From Allocoprococcus sp004560705 (lineage in GTDB: Bacteria; Bacillota; Clostridia; Lachnospirales; Lachnospiraceae): a stretch of 64,000 nt of DNA. Location of the stretch: NCBI RefSeq assembly GCF_052065755.1, contig NZ_JBQHTK010000003.1, positions 1-64,000 on the forward strand, read 5' to 3'. The position numbers were made by a program, and so were the translations under genes. Each line of letters begins with the position of its first letter. Position 1 is the first letter of the stretch. Shown here in pieces: positions 1-8,254 of this stretch. The notes under the pieces are model-generated. The model was not told the DNA's origin. It searched no databases and worked only from the letters and a program-made list of their open reading frames with translations.

Positions 1-12
1 GAGTAAATATCT

Positions 13-102
13 TTATATCCAGAAAAGATGAGGATAAAAATATCGTGAGGATAAGCCGCAGACAATGTAGATCTTCTCAAGTCCGGAGATGTCACCTAAC
101 AT
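13..102 (-). pseudogene. tnpB: IS66-family TnpB, truncated N-terminus
   Basis: A 29-codon reading frame whose first residues, MLGDISGLEKIYIVCG, match the start of IS66 accessory protein TnpB, which normally continues for about 115 residues with a YTDMRKS-like segment. Here the family sequence stops after IYIVCG and becomes unrelated residues before a TAA, so this is a truncated remnant. Its ATG overlaps the TAG stop of the TnpA gene (ATGTTAG), the usual translational coupling of tnpA and tnpB in IS66 elements. No TnpC follows within the window. Confidence 0.75.
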
Positions 103-506
103 GAGAGCTCCTGAAGCAGGCGGAATGTCCTGGTGAGCAGGACCGGATCTGCATCATTGCTGATGCGGACTGTGATATCCTTCATAGCAACTTCAATCGT
201 ATGTGAATTGTCAAGGTACGAGTTTTGCATCTGTGATGCTGTATGCTGTTCCGAAATGTGATCCGGAACAATGCCAATGGGAACCACGTCCTGTTTCGGG
301 CGGGGAACCTCAAGATGACCATAATTCGGTGGTGGGATCTGATCCGCTGCTGCTTTCCGACAGCGGCTGACCCAGTTGTAAAAAGTGCTTACTGCAATGT
401 CGTTCTCACGACACCAGTCAGCATCTGTCATGCCGCTCTGGCGGCATTCATTGATAAGCCTGATCTGTTCCGCCATCGGGACACGGGCTCTGCTAGTACC
501 TGCCAT
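96..506 (-). CDS. tnpA: IS66-family accessory protein TnpA
   Basis: A 136-residue protein of the IS66 TnpA type, the first of three IS66 genes and needed with TnpB and TnpC for transposition. Residues about 10-50 form a predicted helix-turn-helix (DWCRENDIAVSTFYNW), the DNA-binding part. The C-terminal third (VAMKDITVRISNDADPVLL) is the conserved TnpA tail. The length is about normal, and a GGAGG site lies 7 bases before the ATG, so this gene looks intact even though the adjoining tnpB is cut off. With its partners missing it is probably an immobile relic. Confidence 0.8.
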   Translation of the reverse strand: MAGTSRARVPMAEQIRLINECRQSGMTDADWCRENDIAVSTFYNWVSRCRKAAADQIPPPNYGHLEVPRPKQDVVPIGIVPDHISEQHTASQMQNSYLDNSHTIEVAMKDITVRISNDADPVLLTRTFRLLQELSC

Positions 507-518
507 AACCTATCCTCC

Positions 519-562
519 ATAATTGTAGTGAAATAGTCTAAATATCTATCGACTACAATTAT
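519..562. repeat. 11-bp inverted repeat in the IS66 leader
   Basis: ATAATTGTAGT at 519-529 is perfectly complementary to ACTACAATTAT at 552-562, with 22 bases between. The arms flank the likely tnpA promoter region (a TTGTAG-like -35 and TATTTC-like -10 on the minus strand). It could be an operator or an RNA stem in the tnpA leader; the sequence alone does not decide. Confidence 0.5.
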
Positions 563-571
563 AGGCAAAAC

Positions 572-793
572 TTGAGGATCAGGAAATCCGCAGGAATATT
601 TGGCGCTTACTTTCTAAAGGAAACATATAAGAGTTCTGTAAATACTTTTTTCAAGAAATGTCTCCCATATGTAAGCAAGCTTGAAGAGAAAATGATGAAT
701 GAGAAAACAGTATGTACAAATGCCACTAATGTAACGGTGAATGGATTGTCAGCATACATTCGAAATACCAGCGTTTATGCTAATCTCATATGA
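572..793 (+). pseudogene. Transposase fragment (IS66-like), internal piece
   Basis: An open frame of 73 codons with only a TTG as possible start and no convincing ribosome site. The stretch NATNVTVNGLSAYIRN resembles from memory the DATNVTVNG...AYIRN segment of IS66-like transposases common in Lachnospiraceae, and the preceding residues (FLKETYKSSVNTFFKK) fit the region before it. It is far shorter than a full transposase and lies next to other IS debris. The family assignment is an inference from weak similarity; that it is a fragment is more certain. Confidence 0.4.
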
Positions 794-974
794 CTCCGAC
801 ACTTTTTATACTCTGCAGACCTTTAACAAAAACAAATTTGTGCAAGAACTCTGCTGCGTTTTCATAATTGCCAACGTATATAAAATGCATCCCAAATAAT
901 TTTAATATTTCTATATATTTGACACGCTTTTCTACCATAATTGCTGATTTTGTCGTCCATGTTTTCCCAATTAT
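786..974 (-). pseudogene. Unidentified gene tail downstream of the GT8 gene
   Basis: Directly after the glycosyltransferase stop at 971, another minus-strand frame stays open for about 62 codons to a TGA at 786. An internal ATG at 938 would give 50 residues (beginning MVEKRVKYIEIL) but has no ribosome site. The composition looks protein-like (amphipathic, with the segment NYENAAEFLHKFV), suggesting the 3' end of a capsule gene whose front was lost. The family was not recognised. It overlaps the end of the plus-strand transposase fragment by 8 bases, so the breakpoint is close. Confidence 0.3.
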
Positions 975-1990
975 TCATTCATTCTATTCAATAATTGTCT
1001 ATTCATATTAGTTAAATATCTTTTTAAAATAAATCTATGAATGGGATTATATATGCATCTTGGCAAAAACAAGTATAGAATCCTTTGTATTTTAAAAATC
1101 ATCCCGCGATGAACAACTTTTTTTTCATCATCTTTCCACGGCGATTGCTTCAAATAGCGGTTATATATATCATTTTGAGGATGAATACTACCTTTTTCCC
1201 ACGGTCTTCCGGTCATTGCCCCCATACAATGATAAATAATCGGCGATTTATATGCTTCTTCAATTTGTTTTCTAGTACTAAAGTATTCATCCTTAAGATT
1301 ATATATTTTAATTGATCCTTCAATACCGTATATATAAAATCCACTATTAAAATTATATTTCAAATGTAAATACTTTATCTTATTTCTAAATAACACATTG
1401 ATAATATCCTGATCAACAGTAAAATACTTATTTCTCACATGAGATAAATGATATATTATTTTTTCTTCACATTTATACTCTCTCCAAAACTCTGTATTAA
1501 TCAAAAGCACACCACAATTATAATATTTGTCATTCTGTGGTATATCAACCAAGCTTTTATATTCATTCAAAATACAATCGTACGTTGCTGCACAAACAGT
1601 CCCCTCCAGATCCATTTTCAACAATTCATCCAATGGTCCATTTATAATGGTATCACCATCCAACTGCAAAATTCTATCTGTGTTGTTATGTATCTCACCG
1701 ACCCCAAAAAGTTTAAAATATGTGGTATAGGTATTTTTATATGGTTCAACATTTAACTGTTTCAATTTTTTCATAATATGATCCGTACCAACTATTATTA
1801 ACTTTCTTTGATATTGATTTGCAAGTACTTGCATTTTTTTTAAGTTTATTTTGGAAATATTATCATTTAAAATGTACACATTTATTTCATCCAGATGTTT
1901 ATTATTGATGAAAAGAGAGGTCATTGACACTCCCGTTAAATCAGCATAATTATCATTACTCTGATACAAAACGTTTAATACTTTTTTCAT
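971..1990 (-). CDS. Glycosyltransferase family 8 protein
   Basis: A 339-residue cytoplasmic or membrane-associated glycosyltransferase of the GT8 (LgtC/GspA-like) type, expected to transfer a hexose from a nucleotide sugar onto the growing repeat unit with retention of configuration. The N-terminus (NVLYQSNDNYADLTGVSM) is the nucleotide-binding strand and loop of GT8, and DGD at residues 111-113 (ILQLDGDTI) is the metal-binding DXD motif. A second conserved block is NCGVLLIN; the HCMGAMTGRPW segment near residue 255 matches the C-terminal His region. It ends in a basic tail. It follows the GT2 gene by 4 bases, so the two are co-transcribed. The specific sugar cannot be read from sequence. Confidence 0.85.
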   Translation of the reverse strand: MKKVLNVLYQSNDNYADLTGVSMTSLFINNKHLDEINVYILNDNISKINLKKMQVLANQYQRKLIIVGTDHIMKKLKQLNVEPYKNTYTTYFKLFGVGEIHNNTDRILQLDGDTIINGPLDELLKMDLEGTVCAATYDCILNEYKSLVDIPQNDKYYNCGVLLINTEFWREYKCEEKIIYHLSHVRNKYFTVDQDIINVLFRNKIKYLHLKYNFNSGFYIYGIEGSIKIYNLKDEYFSTRKQIEEAYKSPIIYHCMGAMTGRPWEKGSIHPQNDIYNRYLKQSPWKDDEKKVVHRGMIFKIQRILYLFLPRCIYNPIHRFILKRYLTNMNRQLLNRMNE

Positions 1991-1994
1991 TTAT

Positions 1995-3065
1995 CTATCC
2001 TTTCCTAAACAACAATTTCCCCCAACAGAACTTACTATACAAATTTATCAGAAAAATAATCAGCTTATTATTATATATTTTCTTCATTCCCAGTTCTTGT
2101 TTTATAAACCCATAATTAATATTATTATATCCTCTAACCATTATTTCATGAATAACGGCACATACAGAAGCTTTTCTCCTCGCCTTACCATCTTTAAAGT
2201 TCAAAGTTTTGGCCATCTCATATGTATGATAGTAAGAAGCTCTTATTGCATTATTACACACTTCCTGTTTCAATGATTGATTATCATACACACCTCTTGT
2301 AGCAAGTACTTGAGGTAAAAACCCGATTTTATAATAATAATTCATTTTCGAATTAAAAACAGAATCTGAATTTGGGAAATATGCATCTTCTGAACCACCA
2401 ACTTTCATAACCTTTTCTTTATTTAAAAATAAACATGTTGATATAGCATATATATCTCTCATATTATCTTTCAGAGTAATTGGTATAATTCTTCCTTTAC
2501 GTAAAATCAAAAATAAATTGATCAAGCCTTCAAATATTTTTCGAATTCTCCCTTTTTCCGGTTTAGCCTTTCTTTGATCATCAAAATCCACATATACTCC
2601 AATTAATCCATATTCATTCTTCGTTCTGTTTACGACCTTCATCATTTCAGAAAGATAATTTCTTTTCATTCTGTCATCATCATGTAATAAACAATACCAT
2701 GGGGTTTTGCAGATTTCACAAGATCTATTCCAATTACCCGGTTCTCCAATATTTTCAACATGTCGATAATAAATAATGTTATCGTACTTAGAACAATATT
2801 CTTTCATAACACTATCTATCTCGGTTTTCATTCCAGAATCATCCATGACCAATATTTCATATATATCATCATAATCTTGATCTAGCGCACTCTCCAATGC
2901 ATTAATCAGCCCTTCAACCCTTCTGTATGACAGAATAATAATGGATACTTTTGCCCGATTATTATGTTTGCCATATATAAGTTTCGTTGAAACATTATCA
3001 TATTTTTTGAAACAACTCTCTTTAGAATTCCATTTCGAAAAATCTGTATTTTTGTTGATTGCCAT
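1995..3065 (-). CDS. Glycosyltransferase family 2 protein
   Basis: A 356-residue GT-A fold inverting glycosyltransferase. VSIIILSYRRVEGL at about 40-53 is the first Rossmann strand, VMDDS at 73-77 carries the nucleotide-binding Asp, and HDDD at 128-131 is the DXD-like metal site. The family needs a nucleotide sugar donor and acts at the cytoplasmic face on a lipid-linked acceptor. The C-terminal 100 residues are basic and may lie on the membrane. It sits between a flippase and a GT8 gene, 19 bases after the flippase, as part of one minus-strand unit. Confidence 0.85.
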   Translation of the reverse strand: MAINKNTDFSKWNSKESCFKKYDNVSTKLIYGKHNNRAKVSIIILSYRRVEGLINALESALDQDYDDIYEILVMDDSGMKTEIDSVMKEYCSKYDNIIYYRHVENIGEPGNWNRSCEICKTPWYCLLHDDDRMKRNYLSEMMKVVNRTKNEYGLIGVYVDFDDQRKAKPEKGRIRKIFEGLINLFLILRKGRIIPITLKDNMRDIYAISTCLFLNKEKVMKVGGSEDAYFPNSDSVFNSKMNYYYKIGFLPQVLATRGVYDNQSLKQEVCNNAIRASYYHTYEMAKTLNFKDGKARRKASVCAVIHEIMVRGYNNINYGFIKQELGMKKIYNNKLIIFLINLYSKFCWGKLLFRKG

Positions 3066-3084
3066 CGTCTACTTCTCCTTATGA

Positions 3085-4320
3085 TTATAAACAAAATTCT
3101 CTTTTTAAATAATATCTATACACACCTATGTACATAACACACTGAGAAAGCATAATTAAACAATAAATTCCAGTTGCTCCATTTAGTCCCCATGTTTTTA
3201 TCATAAATTCAGAGCCTAGCAACCCTATAGCAGCTACAATGAGATTAATTGCAAATTGTATAAAAGTCTTTCGCAAAGTTGTAAGCGCCGTTGAGAAAAT
3301 TATAGTAACTGCATATAGCGTGCCCCCTACCAAAATCCAAATCGAATTCTGCAAATACTCTCGCAGCTCTACACTATATACCATAGATAACAGATCAATT
3401 CCAAAAACTATCATTACCAAAACTGCCATTCCGCCTAATACCACCAACGCAAAAACCATTTTTCTAACTATTCTTCTGAATGCATTCTTATTCTTTTGAT
3501 AATATGCATCTTTCATCATTTTTAAAAAAGGATTCAATATATATTGTCCACATAAACTAACTAATGTCGCAGGCATTAGAATAATCCCAAAAACAGCTTG
3601 TACTTCACTTGATACACATCCATCCATTGTATATTTCGGTGCATTCACAATATAAATCGACAAAAAATTAAAAAAGAACGCATACTTTCCACGATCAAAC
3701 AGTTTGAATCCATGTATTATCTGAAGAACTTCATTCTGTTTCTCTGAATTTAAATTCTTGATATCATAAAAAGCAAAAATAATAGCCCAGATTACATTCA
3801 TTACAACACACGAAAGCACCATATTTCTACTGAATAAATCCACAAATAAAAATCCAATAATACTAATTACTGCTTTTAAAAACATAGATATACCGGCTTT
3901 ATATAAATTACCTTTAATTTGAAAAATTCCGTATATAGTATCACAGAATGCCTCCTGCGCTTTCAATATACAAAGAAGTAAAACTATCTGCAATTTATAA
4001 CTACTATAATTCTGTGTAAAAACATAGATCAAGGCCGCTAACAGCATAAGCAACACACATAAAAATCTATGAAAAATATAATCTTTATTTGAATAATTTT
4101 GATTATCTGTTACTTGAAATGTTCTTCCCGCAAAAATACCGATTGTAAATAGCAGACATGCAAAAGAAAATGCAAACGTAAAAACACCTGCATCTTCTAT
4201 GCCATTTACTCTTGTAACAATAATCATAAGGAAAAAAGACAGAAATGCATTACATGTCACGCCTAAAATATTCCAGATAAAATTCTTTTTCATAAGACTC
4301 TCTTTCATATCTATTTTCAC
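3085..4320 (-). CDS. wzx: Oligosaccharide flippase, Wzx type
   Basis: A polytopic membrane protein of about 411 residues of the MOP superfamily (Polysacc_synt type), predicted to flip undecaprenyl-linked repeat units across the membrane. The start KKNFIWNILGVTCNAFLSFF and the loop VTRVNGIEDAGVFTFAFSFA are typical of this flippase branch. About 12 hydrophobic segments run through the chain. The first codon of the longest frame is GTG at 4320; ATG codons at 4308 and 4293 are also plausible starts, the latter beginning MKKNFIW exactly as in the flippase remnant at 7022-7188. It is the second complete flippase of the window, which suggests that the three-gene block 971-4320 came from another capsule locus. 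Confidence 0.85.
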   Translation of the reverse strand: MKIDMKESLMKKNFIWNILGVTCNAFLSFFLMIIVTRVNGIEDAGVFTFAFSFACLLFTIGIFAGRTFQVTDNQNYSNKDYIFHRFLCVLLMLLAALIYVFTQNYSSYKLQIVLLLCILKAQEAFCDTIYGIFQIKGNLYKAGISMFLKAVISIIGFLFVDLFSRNMVLSCVVMNVIWAIIFAFYDIKNLNSEKQNEVLQIIHGFKLFDRGKYAFFFNFLSIYIVNAPKYTMDGCVSSEVQAVFGIILMPATLVSLCGQYILNPFLKMMKDAYYQKNKNAFRRIVRKMVFALVVLGGMAVLVMIVFGIDLLSMVYSVELREYLQNSIWILVGGTLYAVTIIFSTALTTLRKTFIQFAINLIVAAIGLLGSEFMIKTWGLNGATGIYCLIMLSQCVMYIGVYRYYLKREFCL

Positions 4321-5102
4321 CTTTCTGCGAAAGGCACCAATGCGGTTATGAAATCCTGTCCTGCTTTTCGCTTTTTATTCTATTTACTTCTGATATAATT
4401 CTTTTATAAGATTAACATACTACAGAATACATGGAGGTAAGTGGCGGGACTATATAGCGACAACCTCGCATATCTATATGTTGTCGGTCAGCCGTTAGGG
4501 CATCAATGAATGGCGAATTACAGTAGCCCATAAACTTATCTCTCCCCAAGTCGACTCGATTTTTCCAGATGACAGATCAATGTCAGTTTAATAACTACAA
4601 ATTCACAGGAGGTTTTTATTGTCACGTGTCGAATTATAGTTCCCACCTACGGCGGCTTTACCGCAGGTTAATCCGGCATCTCCTTCATATCATCTATCCT
4701 AACATGATGTTTTTTACAGCACATTTTTATCTGCCCTATTGACCATTCTCTTCCTTTACCATATAGTCTTTTCGTTACCAATAGGAAAAGAGACAGAACA
4801 CCCTTGACCACAGTTCGTTCTTTCTCTCTCATACCCAAGTGTTGCGAAACAACGCTAGTGCAGGGTCTCACCCTAATATATGGTTGCCTGTCCTTTAAAC
4901 ATTCACTCCGCATTGTTATGCAACTCTTATGATAAGAAAAAACTTACTGTTATGCAAGATAATTCGTATCAAAACCTCATCAAAATCTCTGTTTGAACCC
5001 TACATAGCTCTGTTTCGCACTGTATATACCGCTTAATGTGAACATGCTGCACGGTCATTTAGTGCACTGCTTCCGCCCGCTCAGTGCATCTATTCCGGTC
5101 TG
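4321..5102. other. Non-coding stretch with mobile-element debris
   Basis: Nearly 800 bases without a recognisable gene. It holds a possible hairpin with GACAAC and GTTGTC arms (about 4460-4490), a strong ribosome-like AGGAGG near 4610 followed by a frame that stops after a few codons, and an open minus-strand frame at 4668-4913 with no family resemblance. The last 100 bases contain several GTGCA/TGCAC repeats (about 5045-5095) that resemble the multiple transposase-binding sites found at IS21 ends. It is best read as layered remnants of insertion sequences between two capsule modules. Confidence 0.4.
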
Positions 5103-5132
5103 TTGAACACTCCGGTTTTTTACTTCTATAAT
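5103..5132 (+). promoter_or_regulatory. Promoter of the istA remnant
   Basis: TTGAAC at 5103-5108 and TATAAT at 5127-5132 are separated by 18 bases, a good sigma-A promoter on the plus strand. A short palindrome, CACACATTTTGTGTG (5141-5155), lies just after it and could be an operator. It precedes the AGGAGG site and ATG of the broken istA. Confidence 0.6.
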
Positions 5133-5182
5133 GAGAATATCACACATTTTGTGTGACTATCATTTACAGGAGGACGATAACC

Positions 5183-5337
5183 ATGGTAGATTATCGCGAA
5201 ATTCTAAGGTTTAAGAGTCTAAGAGTCTCAACTATTCTAATCTCGATATCGCATCAAGTGTCCACAGTTCTCGCAATACCATCCATGAGGCTTTGCTGAC
5301 ACCAAAGGTTTTAGCGATCTACATTTGTGTAAAATGA
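5183..5337 (+). pseudogene. istA: IS21-family transposase IstA, frameshifted and truncated
   Basis: The ATG at 5183 follows an AGGAGG site and begins MVDYREILRFKSL, the typical start of IstA. The frame is then broken by an 8-bp tandem duplication at 5212-5228. If one copy is ignored, translation continues NYSNLDIASSVHSSRNTIHE, the helix-turn-helix of IS21 transposases. Similarity ends after about 45 residues, and the frame stops at 5335, so most of the roughly 400-residue protein and all of istB are absent. It cannot encode an active transposase. Confidence 0.75.
5212..5228. repeat. 8-bp tandem duplication inside istA
   Basis: The octamer TAAGAGTC occurs twice without spacing (5212-5219 and 5220-5227), followed by one more T. 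The second copy shifts the istA frame; removing it restores a recognisable IstA N-terminus. Confidence 0.9.
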
Positions 5338-5365
5338 TTCGAGGCATTGTCATCAAGTACTAATA

Positions 5366-5518
5366 CTATTTAGCAACACTAAATTGTCGTTTTGCATGTA
5401 TTTTATTATGAATAGTAGCATTATGTATCTTTTTATCCTCATCTGATAAAAGAATTATATGGTTTTTTTCTGGACATAGAATCACCTTGCCTTTTCTTTT
5501 ATCATAACATATTGCCAT
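5366..5518 (-). CDS. Small hypothetical protein, 50 residues
   Basis: An ATG-initiated frame of 50 codons, rich in Lys and His (starts MAICYDKRKG, contains CPEKNHIILLSDEDKKIHN). There is no signal peptide or membrane segment. No family was recognised. No clear ribosome site is seen immediately before the ATG. It lies between an istA remnant and an IS630 remnant and could itself be a piece of an element. Confidence 0.25.
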   Translation of the reverse strand: MAICYDKRKGKVILCPEKNHIILLSDEDKKIHNATIHNKIHAKRQFSVAK

Positions 5519-5554
5519 AATTTACAACTTGTCAACGCACTAGTATAACGAAAA

Positions 5555-5858
5555 TTAAGTTTTTGATAGTTTGACGCAGAATAATTCTGAGAGTGTTGCT
5601 TCCCAAACACAGATGTAGTGATGGCTACGTTGAGGCTTGGAAAGTAGTGCTATCAAGAAAATAGGCAAGTAAAACTGCCAATTAACTTTTGCTGCGATTG
5701 TATTGTGCTCGGCCTCCCACGCAGCTAACACTTCATGAAGCTTCGCAATATTTTCGATTCTTCGTGTCAAACGATGTTTTATTATTTCGGATGACAGATT
5801 TTAAGCTTTTTAATTGCTCATCCATAAATTCTATTTTAAACTTTGGGGGTCTTGCCAT
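5555..5858 (-). pseudogene. IS630-family transposase, internally deleted and frameshifted
   Basis: The ATG at 5858 begins MARPPKFKIEFMDEQLKSL, which resembles the N-terminal part of IS630/Tc1-type transposases. After about 30 residues the sequence jumps to another frame that reads RRIENIAKLHEVLAAW and then KVNWQF, the C-terminal end of the same family (normally ...LAAWE....VDWQFT). Nearly all of the DDE catalytic core is missing, and the tail after NWQF is unrelated. The remnant is therefore a head-to-tail deletion product. Confidence 0.6.
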
Positions 5859-5966
5859 AGGAAATCACCGCCTTTTATATATTATACCAGAGAACGACAA
5901 TAATAGCCAAAAATATTTAGCTAAATATCAACATGCCAGCACACTGGTACAACATACCGAAAGCTT

Positions 5967-7004
5967 TTATGGAATAATAATTTTTATAATCGGTATTCTT
6001 TGCAAAACTTTTACGATTAATAATGACACTACATATACTATTAAAACACCAATAGTTCTCCACTGCCACACATTAGTATTTATACCACAAAAATCACTTA
6101 ACATATGTAAAACAAAAATATGCGTAAGATATATTCCAAAACTAGCACTAGCAATCTGTACTATCACATTATACATTTTTTCATTACGTTTCAATGAATC
6201 CCAATTATTATATTTAAAAAATACAAAGACTGCAGTTGCCAATGCCACAGAAGGCCAATTCAAATATCCCCAGAATATTCTGTTTATTTCATTATATCGT
6301 TGGGATAAATACAATGTCCCTCCATACCTTGCCAATATTCCTATGATCCCCAACACATAAATTACTAATCTCGTTCGTTTCGAAAACTCAACTTTAGACA
6401 GTAGATAACCTTCTATTACAAAAATTATATATCCTCCCGTCAAAGGAAAACTTAGTGCCGAATTAAACTCAACACTAAAAACTTTACACAAAAACGGTAA
6501 AATCGATATTGTAATAATTCCAGCTCCAAACATATACCATAAATATTTCTCTGATTTCTCAATCAGACATGTCAAAACCGGTATACACATATATACCGCA
6601 AATAGTGGCAAAAAAAACCAGTATATATTCTCAAATTTACTTGTTAAAAACATTGAAAGGAATTCATTCACTGAAAGACTACCAATATCTATAACTCCTG
6701 TTATACACTTATAAAAACATGCAATCATACTCCATATACAAAACGGTATCAAAGTTTTTAATACTCTCTTTTTTATAAAAACATATGTTGAATACTTGCT
6801 GCGATAGTTCATCAAAGTTGCGCCAGATATCATAAAAAAGATTGGTACTGCCCAATAAGCCAGTACTTCTACCATTAAGGCCTGTTTCCATGCCATCGAA
6901 TCGGAATAATAATGTACGATTCCATTGCAATGCATTGCCACAACACAAAAACTCGCAGTAATATTTAATAAATCATAATAAAAAATTCTACTACTGTTCT
7001 TCAT
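5967..7004 (-). CDS. Membrane acyltransferase, Acyltransferase_3 family
   Basis: A polytopic membrane protein of 345 residues related to OafA/WecH-type O-acyltransferases, which add acetyl or other acyl groups to surface polysaccharides. The first hydrophobic segment contains the family's R/H motif (SRIFYYDLLNITASFCVVAMH, catalytic His in AMHCNG), and VPIFFMISGATLM is the second conserved block. About ten membrane segments follow. A longer frame from a TTG at 7049 exists, but those codons overlap a flippase remnant; the ATG at 7004 (MKNSSRI) after GTGAGG is the better start. It probably decorates the capsule repeat unit. The acyl group cannot be inferred. Confidence 0.8.
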   Translation of the reverse strand: MKNSSRIFYYDLLNITASFCVVAMHCNGIVHYYSDSMAWKQALMVEVLAYWAVPIFFMISGATLMNYRSKYSTYVFIKKRVLKTLIPFCIWSMIACFYKCITGVIDIGSLSVNEFLSMFLTSKFENIYWFFLPLFAVYMCIPVLTCLIEKSEKYLWYMFGAGIITISILPFLCKVFSVEFNSALSFPLTGGYIIFVIEGYLLSKVEFSKRTRLVIYVLGIIGILARYGGTLYLSQRYNEINRIFWGYLNWPSVALATAVFVFFKYNNWDSLKRNEKMYNVIVQIASASFGIYLTHIFVLHMLSDFCGINTNVWQWRTIGVLIVYVVSLLIVKVLQRIPIIKIIIP

Positions 7005-7021
7005 ATCCTCACTAATTTCCT

Positions 7022-7188
7022 TTACAGTAAATTTTTGCAAAAAGCCCAAGCAAATGCAACTTTCTTAGCCATAAAAATACAAACTCCAGCCATTTCTAGC
7101 CCGTTTATTCTGGTCACAACGATCATATTGAGGTTAAAGAATTTAACGTACTTCCCGCCAAATTCCACAGGAAATTCTTTTGAAACTG
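7022..7188 (-). pseudogene. Flippase (Wzx) N-terminal remnant
   Basis: On the minus strand one frame reads KNFLWNLAGSTLNSLTS and then stops; the next frame continues MIVVTRINGLEMAGV. These correspond in order to KNFIWNILGVTCNAFLSF and MIIVTRVNGIEDAGV of the intact flippase at 3085-4320. A small deletion joins the two pieces and the reading ends at a TAA at 7022. The remnant is about 45 residues of a roughly 410-residue protein, and it is similar but not identical to the intact copy, so it came from a related gene, not a recent duplication. It lies between DUF2304 and the acyltransferase. Confidence 0.7.
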
Positions 7189-7198
7189 GCGTGCTATA

Positions 7199-7534
7199 CT
7201 ATTCATCTTTTTCATATAAAGCAATCTCCTGTGCAAGATTTTTAATACGAACTGATAATCGTGATACTACAATCGTCAGAATAAATATAATAACTAACGA
7301 AAAACAAAATCCCAGAAAAAAGAGCATATTAACCGGTGATGCAATTCCTAACTGCGCAGCGAGAACGTCCATTAACTTCGGGACGCAGTCCATCACCAAC
7401 ACGATTCCTCCAACTATCAGCCACATCAATGCATATTTCAATTCAATTTGTTTTTTTCTAACTAAATTAATAATAAACACAAAACTCAAAATCATTAACA
7501 CAACTACTATTATCTGAAGTCTTATCGTCATCAT
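7199..7534 (-). CDS. DUF2304 domain membrane protein
   Basis: A 111-residue protein with three hydrophobic segments (about residues 7-25, 33-52 and 66-90), the size and pattern of DUF2304. Proteins of this family are usually encoded next to a DPM1-like glycosyltransferase, as here, and are thought to help anchor it or hand over its lipid-linked product; that role is not proven. It ends in a short charged cytoplasmic tail. It lies 12 bases after the transferase gene. Confidence 0.8.
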   Translation of the reverse strand: MMTIRLQIIVVVLMILSFVFIINLVRKKQIELKYALMWLIVGGIVLVMDCVPKLMDVLAAQLGIASPVNMLFFLGFCFSLVIIFILTIVVSRLSVRIKNLAQEIALYEKDE

Positions 7535-7546
7535 TTTTCATTCCCT

Positions 7547-8254
7547 CTAACGTATCTTTTCTATAACAATTGCAAGTGTTACTTTAATCATATAATATAC
7601 TGATTTGAATGGAGATATCGAAGACACACCACCTTGTCTTTGTTTCATAATTACTGGTATTTCTCTGACATCACATCCTCTTTTTATTATTGCAACAACG
7701 CTTTCTGGTTCTGGATAATCCTTTGGATAATCCTTTACGAACATCTCAATGACCTTTCGATTTACCATTCTAAGTCCAGATGTCGGATCAGTTATAGTTA
7801 CTCCCGTCAAAAGTTTTATAAGTTTTGTAAAATAAATAATTCCGACTCTACGTATCATTGATGACTGAAATCCTTCTTTGGCAATAAATCTTGATCCAAT
7901 TACCATATCAAGTTCCTTATCGCACAATTCATCAAACATCATTTCTAAATATTTCGGATCATGTTGCCCATCACCATCAACTTGCACAACCACATCGTAA
8001 TCATGACGTAGTGCATATTTATACCCTGTCTGAACAGCTCCCCCTATTCCTAAGTTAATTGGGAGATTTACAACACGATATCCTTTTTCTTCGCATATCT
8101 TTCTTGTTGAATCAGTAGAGCAGTCATTAATAATGACATAGTCAAATCCCGGCGCATCTTTCTTTATATTTTCAACAGTTCTTTCAATATTAACTTCTTC
8201 ATTAAAAGCTGGTATAATAATCAGCTTTTTCATCGTACTCTTGTTATAACTCAT
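7547..8254 (-). CDS. GT2 transferase, dolichyl-phosphate mannose synthase-like
   Basis: A soluble GT-A transferase of about 235 residues resembling DPM1-like polyprenyl-phosphate glycosyltransferases. It shows LIIIPAFNEEVNIERT, the donor-site INDCSTDST, and the QVDGDGQHDP metal-binding motif. Enzymes of this type load a single sugar on undecaprenyl phosphate, for later use by a GT-C enzyme outside the cell; the neighbouring DUF2142 protein is a candidate user. The ATG at 8254 has a GGTGAG site 8 bases away and overlaps the stop of the upstream gene, so I prefer it over a GTG at 8269; an ATG at 8233 is also possible. No C-terminal membrane segment is present, as in short DPM1 forms. Confidence 0.85.
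   Translation of the reverse strand: MSYNKSTMKKLIIIPAFNEEVNIERTVENIKKDAPGFDYVIINDCSTDSTRKICEEKGYRVVNLPINLGIGGAVQTGYKYALRHDYDVVVQVDGDGQHDPKYLEMMFDELCDKELDMVIGSRFIAKEGFQSSMIRRVGIIYFTKLIKLLTGVTITDPTSGLRMVNRKVIEMFVKDYPKDYPEPESVVAIIKRGCDVREIPVIMKQRQGGVSSISPFKSVYYMIKVTLAIVIEKIR

Noticed and set aside
4668..4913. An 81-codon minus-strand frame in the IS debris
   Set aside because: No ribosome site, no recognisable family and unusual composition; it was kept only as part of the non-coding stretch.
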